From NCBI GenBank assembly GCA_964544055.1, contig CAZJAA010000006.1, positions 22,888 to 86,887 of the forward strand: DNA of 64,000 bases, in the 5' to 3' direction. The notes below the pieces were generated by a model. The model made no database searches, was not told the origin of the DNA, and worked only from the letters and a program-made list of their open reading frames with translations. Positions 42,529 to 50,797 of this stretch are shown here, piece after piece. Both the position numbers and the translations under genes were made by a program. How positions within the stretch are numbered: the first letter of the stretch is position 1; every line of letters begins with the position of its first letter. The stretch comes from SIG299 sp964544055. Lineage in GTDB: Bacteria; Bacillota; Clostridia; Lachnospirales; Lachnospiraceae.

Positions 42529-42861
42529 ATGAATTTTATTCCAACCTTATTAACAGCAACACCAGACAGTAGCGGATCCGGTTCCATGTGGGGTAGCATG
42601 ATTATTTACATCGTGTTTTTTGGCGTACTGATTTATTTCATGATTTACCGTCCGCAGAAGAAGCAGCAGAAGAAGCAGGATGAGCTGGTAAGCTCCATTG
42701 AAATCGGAGACAGCGTTCTGACAACCAGCGGTTTTTACGGCGTGGTTATCGACAATGTGGATGAAAATGTTGTTATCGTTGAATTTGGTAACAATAAGAA
42801 CTGTCGTATTCCAATGAAGAAGACAGCAATTGTTGAAGTGGAAAAGCCGGAAGCGGAATAA
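42529..42861 (+). CDS. yajC: Preprotein translocase subunit YajC
   Basis: A 110-aa single-pass membrane protein of the Sec accessory complex. The transmembrane segment (residues 24-42, IIYIVFFGVLIYFMIYRP) is followed by the diagnostic RPQKKQQKKQDELVSSI and SVLTTSGFYGVV. A shared terminator follows with the convergent PHP gene. Confidence 0.93.
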   Translation: MNFIPTLLTATPDSSGSGSMWGSMIIYIVFFGVLIYFMIYRPQKKQQKKQDELVSSIEIGDSVLTTSGFYGVVIDNVDENVVIVEFGNNKNCRIPMKKTAIVEVEKPEAE

Positions 42862-42869
42862 CAATTTAG

Positions 42870-42920
42870 AAAGTTCTGTCAGAAAAAAACGATAAGCTTT
42901 TCTGGCAGAACTTTTTCTTT
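42870..42920. terminator. Bidirectional terminator
   Basis: AAAGTTCTGTCAGAAAA and TTTTCTGGCAGAACTTT pair around an 11-nt loop with T's on both outer sides. It lies between convergent yajC and the PHP gene. Confidence 0.85.
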
Positions 42921-42938
42921 TTACACGGTTAAACTACA

Positions 42939-43793
42939 TTATTTTGTCGCCAGTACGTTTTCCAGCACAGAGTAAGGAATTTTTAAATTTCCTTTGCCGC
43001 TGCCGAGTGCAATCGTTGGTTTAATGGAACCGTGAAAATCGGAGCCACCGGTAGAAATCAGACCAAAGTGGTTTGCCAGTGCCTTGACATCGGCTTCATC
43101 CGAGCCACGGTTGCTGGAATAGTATACTTCTATGCCTTTGATACCGAGCGTGGTTAACTGCTCTATCATGGTAAAAAGTTCCTCATGGGAAAGATGATAG
43201 CGCAGAGGATGGGCAAGCACCGGGACACCACCGGCTTTTTTTATGAGGTGGATGGCATGCTCCGGTGACATATATTCTCTTGGGACATAGCATGGACCGG
43301 TATCGCCGATGTATTTTTCAAATGCTTCCTGGATGGAAGCGATGATGCCACGTTTTAACAGGGCTCTGGCAAAGTGCCCTCTTGTGATAACAGAATCGGG
43401 TGCTTCGGCAGTTAATTCTTCCAGCGTAAGCGGAATGCCGATTGCCTGAAATTTTTCAATCATCCGTTCATTGCGTCGTTCCCGGTTTCCCTTGGCGGCA
43501 GTCAGTTCCCATTCCAGTATTTCATTGGTTTCATCAATGCAAAGTCCAAGAATGTGGATTTCTTTTGTCTGCCAGGCAGCAGAAATTTCTACGCCGGAAT
43601 ATACTTCAATGGCATGCCCGTGTGCCGTCTGCCAGGCGGTGCGTTTTTTTGCTTCGGCAATGCCGGAAATGGTATCGTGGTCGGTAAGTGCAAACGCAGA
43701 GAGTCCAACCTCTACGGCATGGTCAACGACTTCCGATGGAGTCAGTGTGCCGTCAGAAGCGGTGGAATGAACGTGTAAATCAATATATTTCAT
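42939..43793 (-). CDS. PHP domain phosphoesterase (TrpH/nucleoside-bisphosphatase type)
   Basis: A 284-aa metal-dependent phosphoesterase. The PHP motifs are YIDLHVHSTASDGTLTPSEV (HxH), ALTDHDTISG, VEISAAW, PVLAHPLRY and the final GGSDFHGSIKP. Close family members act as 3',5'-nucleoside-bisphosphate phosphatases or 5'-3' exonucleases on short RNA. Start by family N-terminus; GAGGT lies upstream. Two near-identical direct repeats (CCTCATTT then TGTGGAT, about 43801 and 43832) lie in the promoter-side gap. Confidence 0.87.
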   Translation of the reverse strand: MKYIDLHVHSTASDGTLTPSEVVDHAVEVGLSAFALTDHDTISGIAEAKKRTAWQTAHGHAIEVYSGVEISAAWQTKEIHILGLCIDETNEILEWELTAAKGNRERRNERMIEKFQAIGIPLTLEELTAEAPDSVITRGHFARALLKRGIIASIQEAFEKYIGDTGPCYVPREYMSPEHAIHLIKKAGGVPVLAHPLRYHLSHEELFTMIEQLTTLGIKGIEVYYSSNRGSDEADVKALANHFGLISTGGSDFHGSIKPTIALGSGKGNLKIPYSVLENVLATK

Positions 43794-43961
43794 GAAAAAA
43801 CCTCATTTCTATGTGGATTAGTAAATACAAACCTCATTTTTTTGTGGATAGATTTTCCACTTTTTCGGAAAACCAATAGTGAGTATAGCATAGAAATGAT
43901 TTTTTTTCTATAGAAATCGGTGCCATTGCTGAAATGTAGTGCAGGAAAATGGTAATCTGCG

Positions 43962-44318
43962 TCAGCTCAACATTCCTCCTGCACAGCCGGCAACCAGGGA
44001 TGTGACAAGAAAATACACGGAATGACCGGAAAGCAGGGAGCTGCCGGAAGAAAAGCAAAAGGTCAGAAAAAGATAAATGCCAAAAACAACAGCTCCGAAT
44101 AAAATTCCCCAAAGAAAACGTCTGGCATTTGCATGCTTTGCAAAATAGCGTCCGCCAACAAAGACGGAAAAGGAGAACGTGCAGAGAAGAAAGACAAACA
44201 GCGTCGTATCACTGACTCCGGTTTTCATCATGGCATAGGCAAGGAGCAGACAGGAAAGCGTGAAAAGCAGAGCAGAAAAAAGCAGCCCTTTGAGTAGGTA
44301 GATGATATTTTGTTTCAT
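43962..44318 (-). CDS. TIGR04086-like small membrane protein
   Basis: A 118-aa protein with four predicted helices: LLKGLLFSALLFTLSCLLLA, a TLFVFLLCTFSFSVFVGG helix, LWGILFGAVVFGIYLFLTF and a glycine-rich last helix. This fits the TIGR04086/YrzE group often found near yajC. The start at 44318 follows CGGAGG. The function is unknown. The gap 43794-43961 shows only the short direct repeats. Confidence 0.7.
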   Translation of the reverse strand: MKQNIIYLLKGLLFSALLFTLSCLLLAYAMMKTGVSDTTLFVFLLCTFSFSVFVGGRYFAKHANARRFLWGILFGAVVFGIYLFLTFCFSSGSSLLSGHSVYFLVTSLVAGCAGGMLS

Positions 44319-44512
44319 GAAAATCCTCCGTTCTATAGGATGGACTCCCGGCATCTTCCTGGAATCGATATGCTGCGTTCTTTTTCACGTCGTGTATATC
44401 GTGTACGCACTGCGAAATTGTCATTGCATATCAAAAGCTACCTTCAGAAAATTCCGAGAGTACATTTTGTTATTATGTATGCAGGAACCGGCAGGAACAG
44501 ACCGGATTTGAT

Positions 44513-44541
44513 TTGAAATTATCCGGAAAATCTGCTATGCT
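44513..44541 (+). promoter_or_regulatory. Promoter of the AlkD-like gene
   Basis: TTGAAA (44513-44518) and TATGCT (44536-44541) are 17 bp apart. A small ACGCCC/GGGCGT hairpin (44574-44594) lies in the leader just before the ribosome site. Confidence 0.6.
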
Positions 44542-44609
44542 GAACAGGCAGGAATATGTCTGAAAATAGGAGTACGCCCGCTTTTTCAGGGCGTTTGTGG
44601 GGAGGAAAA

Positions 44610-45290
44610 ATGAATACTATACAAGAGCGTTTGTTTGAATTACAGGATGTAACCTATCAGGAATTTCTCAGCAGACTTATGCCAACCATTTCACCGGAGG
44701 TCATCATCGGGGTACGCACTCCGATGTTACGAAAGCTTGCAAAAGAGCTGGCGGACAGTGCAGAAGCGGAAGCGTTTCTGCAAACGCTACCACATACCTA
44801 TTATGAGGAGAATAATCTGCACGCCTGTCTGATAGAAGCAATCAAAGATTATGAAAATTGTGTAAAAGAGCTGGAAAAATTTCTGCCTTATGTGGATAAC
44901 TGGGCAACGTGTGACATGATGACACCAAAAATATTGAAAAAGCATCCGGAAAAGCTGCTTGTCAGGATTCAGGACTTTCTTGCAGCAGAGCATACCTACA
45001 CGATTCGTTTTGGGATCCGGCTGTTGATGGCTTTTTATCTGGATGAGGAATTTTCACCGGAGTATCCGGCGATGGTGGCTGCAGTCCGTTCGGAAGAGTA
45101 TTATGTCCGAATGATGATTGCCTGGTATTTTGCAACCGCACTGGCAAAACAGTATGATGCAGTGCTTCCCTATCTGACCGGACACCGGCTGGATGTCTGG
45201 ACGCATAACAAAACCATTCAGAAAGCTGTGGAAAGTTACCGGATTACCAAGGAGCAGAAAGAAGAATTGCGGGCGTTAAAGAGAAAATAA
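44610..45290 (+). CDS. DNA alkylation repair protein (AlkD-like)
   Basis: A 226-aa all-helical HEAT-like protein. Family features are GVRTPMLRKLAKELA near residue 33, YEENNLHACLIEAIKDYE, FLPYVDNWATCDMMTPKIL (Trp/Asp DNA-contact region) and EYYVRMMIAWYFATALAKQY. Members excise N3- and N7-alkylpurines or act as noncatalytic DNA-binding relatives. The start at 44610 follows GGGGAGG. Confidence 0.88.
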   Translation: MNTIQERLFELQDVTYQEFLSRLMPTISPEVIIGVRTPMLRKLAKELADSAEAEAFLQTLPHTYYEENNLHACLIEAIKDYENCVKELEKFLPYVDNWATCDMMTPKILKKHPEKLLVRIQDFLAAEHTYTIRFGIRLLMAFYLDEEFSPEYPAMVAAVRSEEYYVRMMIAWYFATALAKQYDAVLPYLTGHRLDVWTHNKTIQKAVESYRITKEQKEELRALKRK

Positions 45291-45328
45291 ATCAGTTTAT
45301 AATTTCTTAATTTTTCTTTAGAATTTCA

Positions 45329-45371
45329 TCAGCACTCACCTCTTGACAGTGCTAACAACTTGTGGTATAAC
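45329..45371 (+). promoter_or_regulatory. CIRCE operator overlapping the hsp20 promoter
   Basis: TCAGCACTC-N9-CAGTGCTAA (45329-45355) differs from consensus CIRCE at one base per arm. It overlaps the -35 TTGACA (45343-45348) of a promoter with TATAAC (45366-45371) at 17 bp. HrcA bound here would block transcription until heat stress. Confidence 0.85.
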
Positions 45372-45479
45372 ATAGTTGTAACGAAGGAAAGGAAACATCG
45401 AAAGAGAAACCTTTTGGACGTTCCCCGAAACATCCCCGTTGAAACCCATTTTTTTCACAATTGGAAGGAGCGATGTTTT

Positions 45480-45938
45480 ATGTTAAGACCTAGTATTTTT
45501 GATGAAACTTTATTGGATGACTTTTTTGATTTCCCTGATTTCGCTAAACTCGAGCATCAGATGAACAAAAAGCTGTACGGACATCATGCCAAGGATTTAA
45601 TGAAGACCGATATTAAAGACCACGAGGACAGCTACGAAATGCTGATTGATCTGCCGGGCTTTAAGAAAGAAGAGGTTACTGCCGAGCTGCAGGATGGTTA
45701 TCTTACCATTTCCGCTGCAAGAGGTCTGGATAAGGATGAGCAGGAAAAAGAAACCGGTAAGTATATCCGCCGTGAACGGTATGCCGGTGCCTGCCAGAGA
45801 AGCTTTTATGTTGGCACGGATGTGACTCAGGAGGATATCAAGGGCGAATTTAAACATGGTATTTTAAAGCTGGTAATTCCGAAAAAGAATCCGGCGGTGG
45901 AAACCAAACAGAACCGATACATTGCCATTGAGGGATAA
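45480..45938 (+). CDS. Hsp20/alpha-crystallin small heat-shock protein
   Basis: A 152-aa ATP-independent chaperone. The alpha-crystallin domain covers about 40-135 (SYEMLIDLPGFKKEEVTAEL, GYLTISAAR, then a GILKLVIPKK signature near the end). The start at 45480 follows AAGGAG. The CIRCE operator 110 bp upstream predicts HrcA control. Confidence 0.93.
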   Translation: MLRPSIFDETLLDDFFDFPDFAKLEHQMNKKLYGHHAKDLMKTDIKDHEDSYEMLIDLPGFKKEEVTAELQDGYLTISAARGLDKDEQEKETGKYIRRERYAGACQRSFYVGTDVTQEDIKGEFKHGILKLVIPKKNPAVETKQNRYIAIEG

Positions 45939-45948
45939 GTAAAATGTG

Positions 45949-45994
45949 CTGCCGCAAAAGTGGATGAACAATCTGCTTTTGCGGCAGTTTTTTA
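45949..45994 (+). terminator. Terminator of hsp20
   Basis: CTGCCGCAAAAG and CTTTTGCGGCAG form a perfect 12-bp stem followed by six T, which run straight into the next palindrome. Confidence 0.88.
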
Positions 45995-46130
45995 TGTACT
46001 AGGAAATTACGATTTCCTAGTACATAAAAACGCTCCGCTTGGATGCGCACTCGCGCAAGAAGAAAGAAGTCGCGAGCGACTGCGCTCGGTGCGAGAATGT
46101 GCTGAGGCACATTCTTTGTTCTTGGACAGG
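45990..46130. repeat. Palindromic structured intergenic element
   Basis: TTTTATGTACTAGGAAAT and ATTTCCTAGTACATAAAA (45990-46029) form a perfect 18-bp stem with a TACG loop. A GC-rich imperfect stem (GCGCACTCGCG with CGCGAG and TGCGC, about 46045-46086) follows, and then AGAATGTGC/GCACATTCT (46094-46115, loop TGAG). No coding potential. It resembles the dispersed palindromic repeats of Lachnospiraceae genomes, but no second copy occurs in this window. Confidence 0.55.
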
Positions 46131-46281
46131 ATTTTTGGAAAATTATTTCTGTATTTCTGGAAAAAAAGGAAAAAATCATGTAAGATGGAGTAGAGAAAAG
46201 TGGTGTATATAGGTGAGAGGAGAATGTGTGAAACTGCTCGGATGCGTTGTTTATAACATTTCTCAGAACGGAGGGGTTGCT

Positions 46282-46845
46282 TTGGAGGATAAAAAAATTG
46301 TTCAGTTATTGTTTGAACGGGCAGAAAATGCCATCAGCGAACTGAACATACGCTTTGGCAGGCAGTTATACCGGATTGCCTGCAATATTTTAGAAAATAC
46401 ACAGGATGCGGAGGAATGTACCAACGATACTTATCTGGCACTCTGGAATGCCATTCCACCGGTATCTCCGGAGCCTCTGGCACCGTATGTATACCGTACC
46501 GGACGAAATATTGCATTAAAACGGCTGCACCGGGAAACTGCACAGAAAAGAAACAGTCGGTATGATGTTTCGCTGGAGGAATTGAGTGACTGTCTGCCTG
46601 GTGAAAATGTAGAGCAGACGATGGATGCAAAGGAGCTGGGACGTGCCATTGATCGATTCCTGGATTTGAAATCAAGGGAAAATAGTTATATTTTCCTGCG
46701 GCGGTACTGGTTTGGGGATGACGTAAAGGAAATTGCAAAAGAACTTCAAATGCAGGAAAATGCCGTTTTTGTCCGGCTGAACCGCATGAGAAGCAGTTTA
46801 AAAGAGTATCTGAAAAAAGAAGGCTATCTGTATGAAGCAGAATGA
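46282..46845 (+). CDS. ECF-type sigma-70 family factor
   Basis: About 187 aa. Region 2 is near RLYRIACNILENTQDAEECTNDTYLALWN (residues 23-52, split here), and region 4 ends with VKEIAKELQMQENAVFVRLNRM. The TTG at 46282 is chosen for GGAGGGG just upstream and because family proteins start at the EDKKIVQLLFER helix; GTG codons at 46213 and 46228 are alternatives. Thirty base pairs downstream begins the membrane-anchored serpin, which sits where an anti-sigma factor normally is. Confidence 0.85.
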   Translation: MEDKKIVQLLFERAENAISELNIRFGRQLYRIACNILENTQDAEECTNDTYLALWNAIPPVSPEPLAPYVYRTGRNIALKRLHRETAQKRNSRYDVSLEELSDCLPGENVEQTMDAKELGRAIDRFLDLKSRENSYIFLRRYWFGDDVKEIAKELQMQENAVFVRLNRMRSSLKEYLKKEGYLYEAE

Positions 46846-46874
46846 GGGTTTAACAGCGAAGGAGGGCTATTTGT

Positions 46875-48293
46875 ATGAAGCGTGAGAAAATTTTAACAGC
46901 ACTGGAGCAAATCAGTGACAAGCATTTGCGGGAAGCAGAAAAACCGCCAAAGAAAAAGAAGAAAGCCATATTCCGGATGGCTGTGGCAGCTGTGCTGGTT
47001 GTTGCCGTTGGTGTTACCTGGCTTGCACGTTCGGGACGGAGGATTGCAGCTTATGCGGTAGCAGAGGCTTCGAAGCCGAGGGTGATGGAGCGGCCGGATC
47101 ATGATGATTACGATGACTGGGAGGAATGGAAGGCAGATTATGCTTTGTGGTCGGAGGAGGTTTCTTCCAGACAGGAGCCGCTTAGACAGGCTGCTGTAGG
47201 ACTTCATTCCTTTTTCAGCGAGGGTAACCGTTTGTTTCTTGACACGGACGGAAGCGAAAATAAGCTGTGGTCGCCGGTGAATGCCTATATTGGGCTGGCA
47301 ATGACGGCAGAGCTGACTGGAGGCGAAACAAGGCAGCAGCTGCTTGACTTGTTTGGTACGGAAGATATGGAGTCACTCAGGAGGCAGGTGAGTGTCGTAT
47401 GGGAAAGTGTGTATCAGGACGATTCCCATGAGATTTCTGTGCTGGCAAATTCGCTGTGGCTGCAGAATGGGCTGAAGTATCATCAGGAGGCAATGGATGT
47501 ACTGGCATATCATTATTATGCTTCTGTGTATCAGGCAGAGCTGGGAAGCAGCCAGGCAAACAAGGATATTGCAGCGTGGATAAACAATAATACCGGTAAC
47601 TTTTTAAGGGAAAGCACAGATGCCATAGACCTTTCGCCGGAAACGGTGATGGCGTTGTACTCTACGCTGTATTTTCAGGCAAAATGGACGCAGGAATTTT
47701 CTGCACAGAAAAATACCGAGGGTGATTTTTATACACCGGACGGTACGGTTACGGCAGAATACATGAATAAAAAAGAGCATCAGATGAATTATTACTGGGG
47801 CGAAACGTTTGCTGCTGTGAATTTGTGGCTGAAAAATGGGTGCAGTATGTGGTTTGTTCTTCCGGACGAAGATAAGGCAATAGCGGATGTTCTGGAAGAT
47901 GGAACGTATATGGACATGATTTCCGGTGATACCTGGGAAAACGTAAAGTATATGAAAGTAAATCTTTCCGTTCCGAAGTTTGATGTATCCTCCACCACGG
48001 ATTTAAGCAGCGGTTTAAAAGAGCTGGGAGCTGTGGATGTGTTTACGGAGAATGCAGCAGATTTTACGGAGCTTACCGGAGACACACCGCTTTATTTAAC
48101 CGGAGCGAACCAGTCTGTGCGTGTTCAGATAGATGAAAAGGGAGTTAAGGCGGCAGCCTACATTGAGCTTCCGGCTGCAGGCAGTGCCGCTCCGCCGGAG
48201 GAGATTGTGGATTTTGTACTGAACCGTCCGTTTTTGTTTGTGATTACGGATGGATTGATTCCGCTGTTTGCAGGATGTGTAAATCAGCCATAA
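46875..48293 (+). CDS. Membrane-anchored serpin, probable sigma-factor partner
   Basis: A 472-aa protein. The short cytoplasmic N-terminus (MKREKILTALEQISDKHL, basic KKKKK) recalls anti-sigma proteins of this lineage. One membrane helix (about 33-52) is followed by an extracellular serpin fold (about 110-470): LANSLWLQNGLKYHQEAMD, VMALYSTLYFQAKWTQEF and VPKFDVSSTTDLSSGLKELG. The reactive-centre hinge DEKGVKAAAY starts at residue 420 and the loop runs to NRPFLFVITD. The hinge retains small residues, so inhibition is plausible; P1 aligns near a Gly-Ser-Ala-Ala stretch, pointing to elastase- or subtilisin-like targets (inference). Operonic with the ECF sigma gene. Confidence 0.85.
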   Translation: MKREKILTALEQISDKHLREAEKPPKKKKKAIFRMAVAAVLVVAVGVTWLARSGRRIAAYAVAEASKPRVMERPDHDDYDDWEEWKADYALWSEEVSSRQEPLRQAAVGLHSFFSEGNRLFLDTDGSENKLWSPVNAYIGLAMTAELTGGETRQQLLDLFGTEDMESLRRQVSVVWESVYQDDSHEISVLANSLWLQNGLKYHQEAMDVLAYHYYASVYQAELGSSQANKDIAAWINNNTGNFLRESTDAIDLSPETVMALYSTLYFQAKWTQEFSAQKNTEGDFYTPDGTVTAEYMNKKEHQMNYYWGETFAAVNLWLKNGCSMWFVLPDEDKAIADVLEDGTYMDMISGDTWENVKYMKVNLSVPKFDVSSTTDLSSGLKELGAVDVFTENAADFTELTGDTPLYLTGANQSVRVQIDEKGVKAAAYIELPAAGSAAPPEEIVDFVLNRPFLFVITDGLIPLFAGCVNQP

Positions 48294-48465
48294 AACTAAC
48301 TTTATAGCTACTGTTCCCTTGTACCTCGTTTCGGTAACAACTTTATTCTTTCTTTAGAAAAAAACAGGCTCTTCGGCTTGAAGAAAAAGATGTTTTTGTG
48401 GTATCATAGTCAAAAGCGACTGTATTAGGAAGAGTCGGGAAAGAAATCAAAGAAAGGGACGAAAC

Positions 48466-49242
48466 ATGAAACTTTTACTTACGATTTTAGTCTGCTTTAT
48501 TGCAGGAGCGGGAGCAGGCCTTGGTACCGGATTTGCCGGAATGAGTGCAGCGGCAGTCATTTCCCCTATGTTGATTACCTTTTTAGGAATGCCGGCCTAT
48601 CAGGCAGTGGGCATTGCCCTGGCATCGGATGTGCTTGCCAGTGCGGTTTCTGCCTATACTTACAAGAAAAACGGAAATCTGGACATCCGCAACGGCATTA
48701 TCATGATGGCGAGTGTTTTAGCGTTTACCATGGTGGGCAGCTATGTGTCAAGCATGGTGCCAAACAGTACCATGGGCAGTTTTTCCACGGTAATGACGCT
48801 GCTTATGGGCATTAAGTTTATTGTAAAGCCGGTTATGACAACCAAAGAAGCCATGGAAGAGATTTCGCCGAAAAAGAGAGCCATCCAGTCAGTGATTTTT
48901 GGTGCATTGGTTGGATTTATCTGCGGCTTTGTTGGAGCGGGCGGCGGTATTATGATGCTTTTAGTGCTGACCTCTGTGCTTGGCTATGAATTAAAAACAG
49001 CAGTGGGAACCAGCGTATTTATCATGACGTTCACGGCACTGACCGGGGCACTTTCTCACTTTGCCATTGATGGAAGCCCGGATTTTCTGGTACTGGCTCT
49101 TTGCGTACTGTTTACCTTTTTATGGGCGAGAATTGCGGCATGCATTGCAAATAAGGTGGATGCAAAACGCTTAAACCAGATGACCGGAGCCATTTTGGTA
49201 GCACTTGGTGTGGTGATTCTGGCAGTGAATATTTTTTCGTAG
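48466..49242 (+). CDS. TauE/SafE family membrane permease
   Basis: A 258-aa protein with about eight helices in two repeats, each with a glycine-rich signature (GAGAGLGTGFAGMSAAAVISP near the N-terminus and CGFVGAGGGIMMLLVLTSVL near residue 150). Relatives export sulfite, sulfoacetate or other organic anions; the substrate is not predictable. A probable promoter is TTGAAG (48378) with TATCAT (48402). AAAGGGAC precedes the ATG. Confidence 0.85.
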   Translation: MKLLLTILVCFIAGAGAGLGTGFAGMSAAAVISPMLITFLGMPAYQAVGIALASDVLASAVSAYTYKKNGNLDIRNGIIMMASVLAFTMVGSYVSSMVPNSTMGSFSTVMTLLMGIKFIVKPVMTTKEAMEEISPKKRAIQSVIFGALVGFICGFVGAGGGIMMLLVLTSVLGYELKTAVGTSVFIMTFTALTGALSHFAIDGSPDFLVLALCVLFTFLWARIAACIANKVDAKRLNQMTGAILVALGVVILAVNIFS

Positions 49243-49251
49243 GAGAGAAAC

Positions 49252-50583
49252 ATGCTTACTACAACCATATGTTACATTGAATTTCAGGGAAAATTTCTTA
49301 TGCTGCACCGAACGAAAAAAAAGCAGGACATAAATGCCGGAAAGTGGATTGGTGTCGGCGGCAAATTAGAGCCCGGTGAAACAGCAGAGGAATGCGTGGT
49401 TCGTGAGGTCTGGGAGGAAACCGGTCTTACGCTTACGGAATATGAACGGGTTGGTCTTGTAAAGTTCAGTTCGGACACCTTTGTAGAAGATATGTATGTA
49501 TATAAAGGAACCGCCTTTACCGGAACGGTGAAAGAAGATTGCCCGGAGGGGGAGCTTTCCTGGGTTCCGATAGAGAAAGTGGCAGAGCTTCCTACCTGGG
49601 AGGGCGACCGGTATTTTTTAAAGGCAGTCCTGGACGGGCGCAAAAACATCAACATGACGCTCCGGTATGAAGGAGAACACCTTGTAGAAGTAAAGGAAGA
49701 ATCTTCGGAGGTTGAAATAGAAACATCTTCCCTGCTTTTGGCAAAGCATGCTTTTTCCACTCGTTTTGGAGGTGTCAGTGAGGGAATTTATCACAGCTTA
49801 AATCTTGGCAGAAACCGTGGGGATATTCCGGAGCGTGTCAATGAAAACTGGCGGCGTTTTCTGGAAAGCTGCGGAATTACAGAAAAAAAGGCAGTCTGGG
49901 GAACACAGGTGCATGGAAACTATGTTGCGGTTGTTGACAAAAAAGATTCGCTGCATCTGGGAAAAACAAATCCGTATATGGAAGCGGATGGCTTTGTAAC
50001 CAAGGAAGCAGGAGTTCCGCTTGTGGTGTTTACAGCGGACTGTGTGCCTGTTCTGCTGGAGGATAAGGAGCATGGTGTGATTGGTGCGGTGCATTCCGGA
50101 TGGAGAAGTACGGTAGCCGATATTGAGGGCGAAGCAGTGAAAAAGATGACAGAGCTTGGAGCAGATGTCAAAACAATCTGCGTTGCCCTTGGACCTGCCA
50201 TTGACCGATGCTGCTTTGAGGTAGGAGCCGAGGTAATAGAGGGCGTACAAGCCCTGCTTGGAGAAACGGCGGCACGGCAATATTATGACACCGTAAAACA
50301 GCAGAACCGGAAGCAGGAGGGTTCAAAGAAAAAAATGGTTGTTTCTGCGGCGAAACAGGAGTACGAAGAAGCGGAAGAGAATTTGGCTGCGGACAGTCCG
50401 GAGAAAAAATTTCATCTGGATTTGCGCAGTGTTATTGTGGAACGTTTTTGTCAGCTTGGTGTGCTAAGAGAGAATATAGAGCTGGTGGGCGGCTGCACGA
50501 TGTGCAACCATGAACGCTACTGGTCGCACCGTTATACCAAAGGGGAATGCGGCAGCCAGGCGGCTGTGATCAGGAAAAGTTAA
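49252..50583 (+). CDS. NUDIX hydrolase fused to PgeF (YfiH) multicopper-like domain
   Basis: A 443-aa two-domain protein. Residues 1-135 are a MutT/8-oxo-dGTPase-like NUDIX domain with an intact box (G37-x5-E43-x7-R51-E52, then EETGL at 55-59). Residues about 165-440 are the YfiH/PgeF domain with FSTRFGGVSEGIY, WGTQVHGN, FTADCVPVLLED, GAVHSGWRST and CTMCNHERYWSHR, so the Cys/His site is complete. PgeF editing enzymes remove misincorporated L-Ser from muropeptide precursors; others are purine-nucleoside phosphorylases. The fusion links nucleotide clean-up with that activity. It begins ten bases after the TauE gene, with TAGGAGAG as ribosome site. Confidence 0.88.
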   Translation: MLTTTICYIEFQGKFLMLHRTKKKQDINAGKWIGVGGKLEPGETAEECVVREVWEETGLTLTEYERVGLVKFSSDTFVEDMYVYKGTAFTGTVKEDCPEGELSWVPIEKVAELPTWEGDRYFLKAVLDGRKNINMTLRYEGEHLVEVKEESSEVEIETSSLLLAKHAFSTRFGGVSEGIYHSLNLGRNRGDIPERVNENWRRFLESCGITEKKAVWGTQVHGNYVAVVDKKDSLHLGKTNPYMEADGFVTKEAGVPLVVFTADCVPVLLEDKEHGVIGAVHSGWRSTVADIEGEAVKKMTELGADVKTICVALGPAIDRCCFEVGAEVIEGVQALLGETAARQYYDTVKQQNRKQEGSKKKMVVSAAKQEYEEAEENLAADSPEKKFHLDLRSVIVERFCQLGVLRENIELVGGCTMCNHERYWSHRYTKGECGSQAAVIRKS

Positions 50584-50682
50584 AAGAAAGAGCTTCCAAT
50601 ACAGAGCTTGGGGACATTGCCAACGAGTCGATGACAAGATGGTGCTGTATCCTGATTTTGACGGATAAAACAAGTTGGTGTC

Positions 50683-50793
50683 GAAAAATGTGTTTTTAAA
50701 CGGATTAAAACTTTGGAAAAATGTGCAAAAACAGCATTGAAAAACCAGAAAAAAATGTGTTATGCTATCATCACCAATCGGAAAGCTGGTGAT
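50683..50793 (+). promoter_or_regulatory. Three GAAAAATGTG repeats and a dyad before the ATPase pseudogene
   Basis: GAAAAATGTG lies at 50683-50692 and 50716-50725, and AAAAATGTG at 50751-50759, about 33-34 bp apart (three helix turns). A perfect dyad ATCACCA/TGGTGAT (about 50769-50793) sits just before the TTG start. It looks like an operator set. Nothing else is seen in 50584-50797. Confidence 0.4.
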
Positions 50794-50797
50794 TTGA

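Noticed and set aside
43834..44112. 92-aa minus-strand open frame
   Set aside because: It overlaps the TIGR04086-like gene in another frame and lacks a ribosome site.
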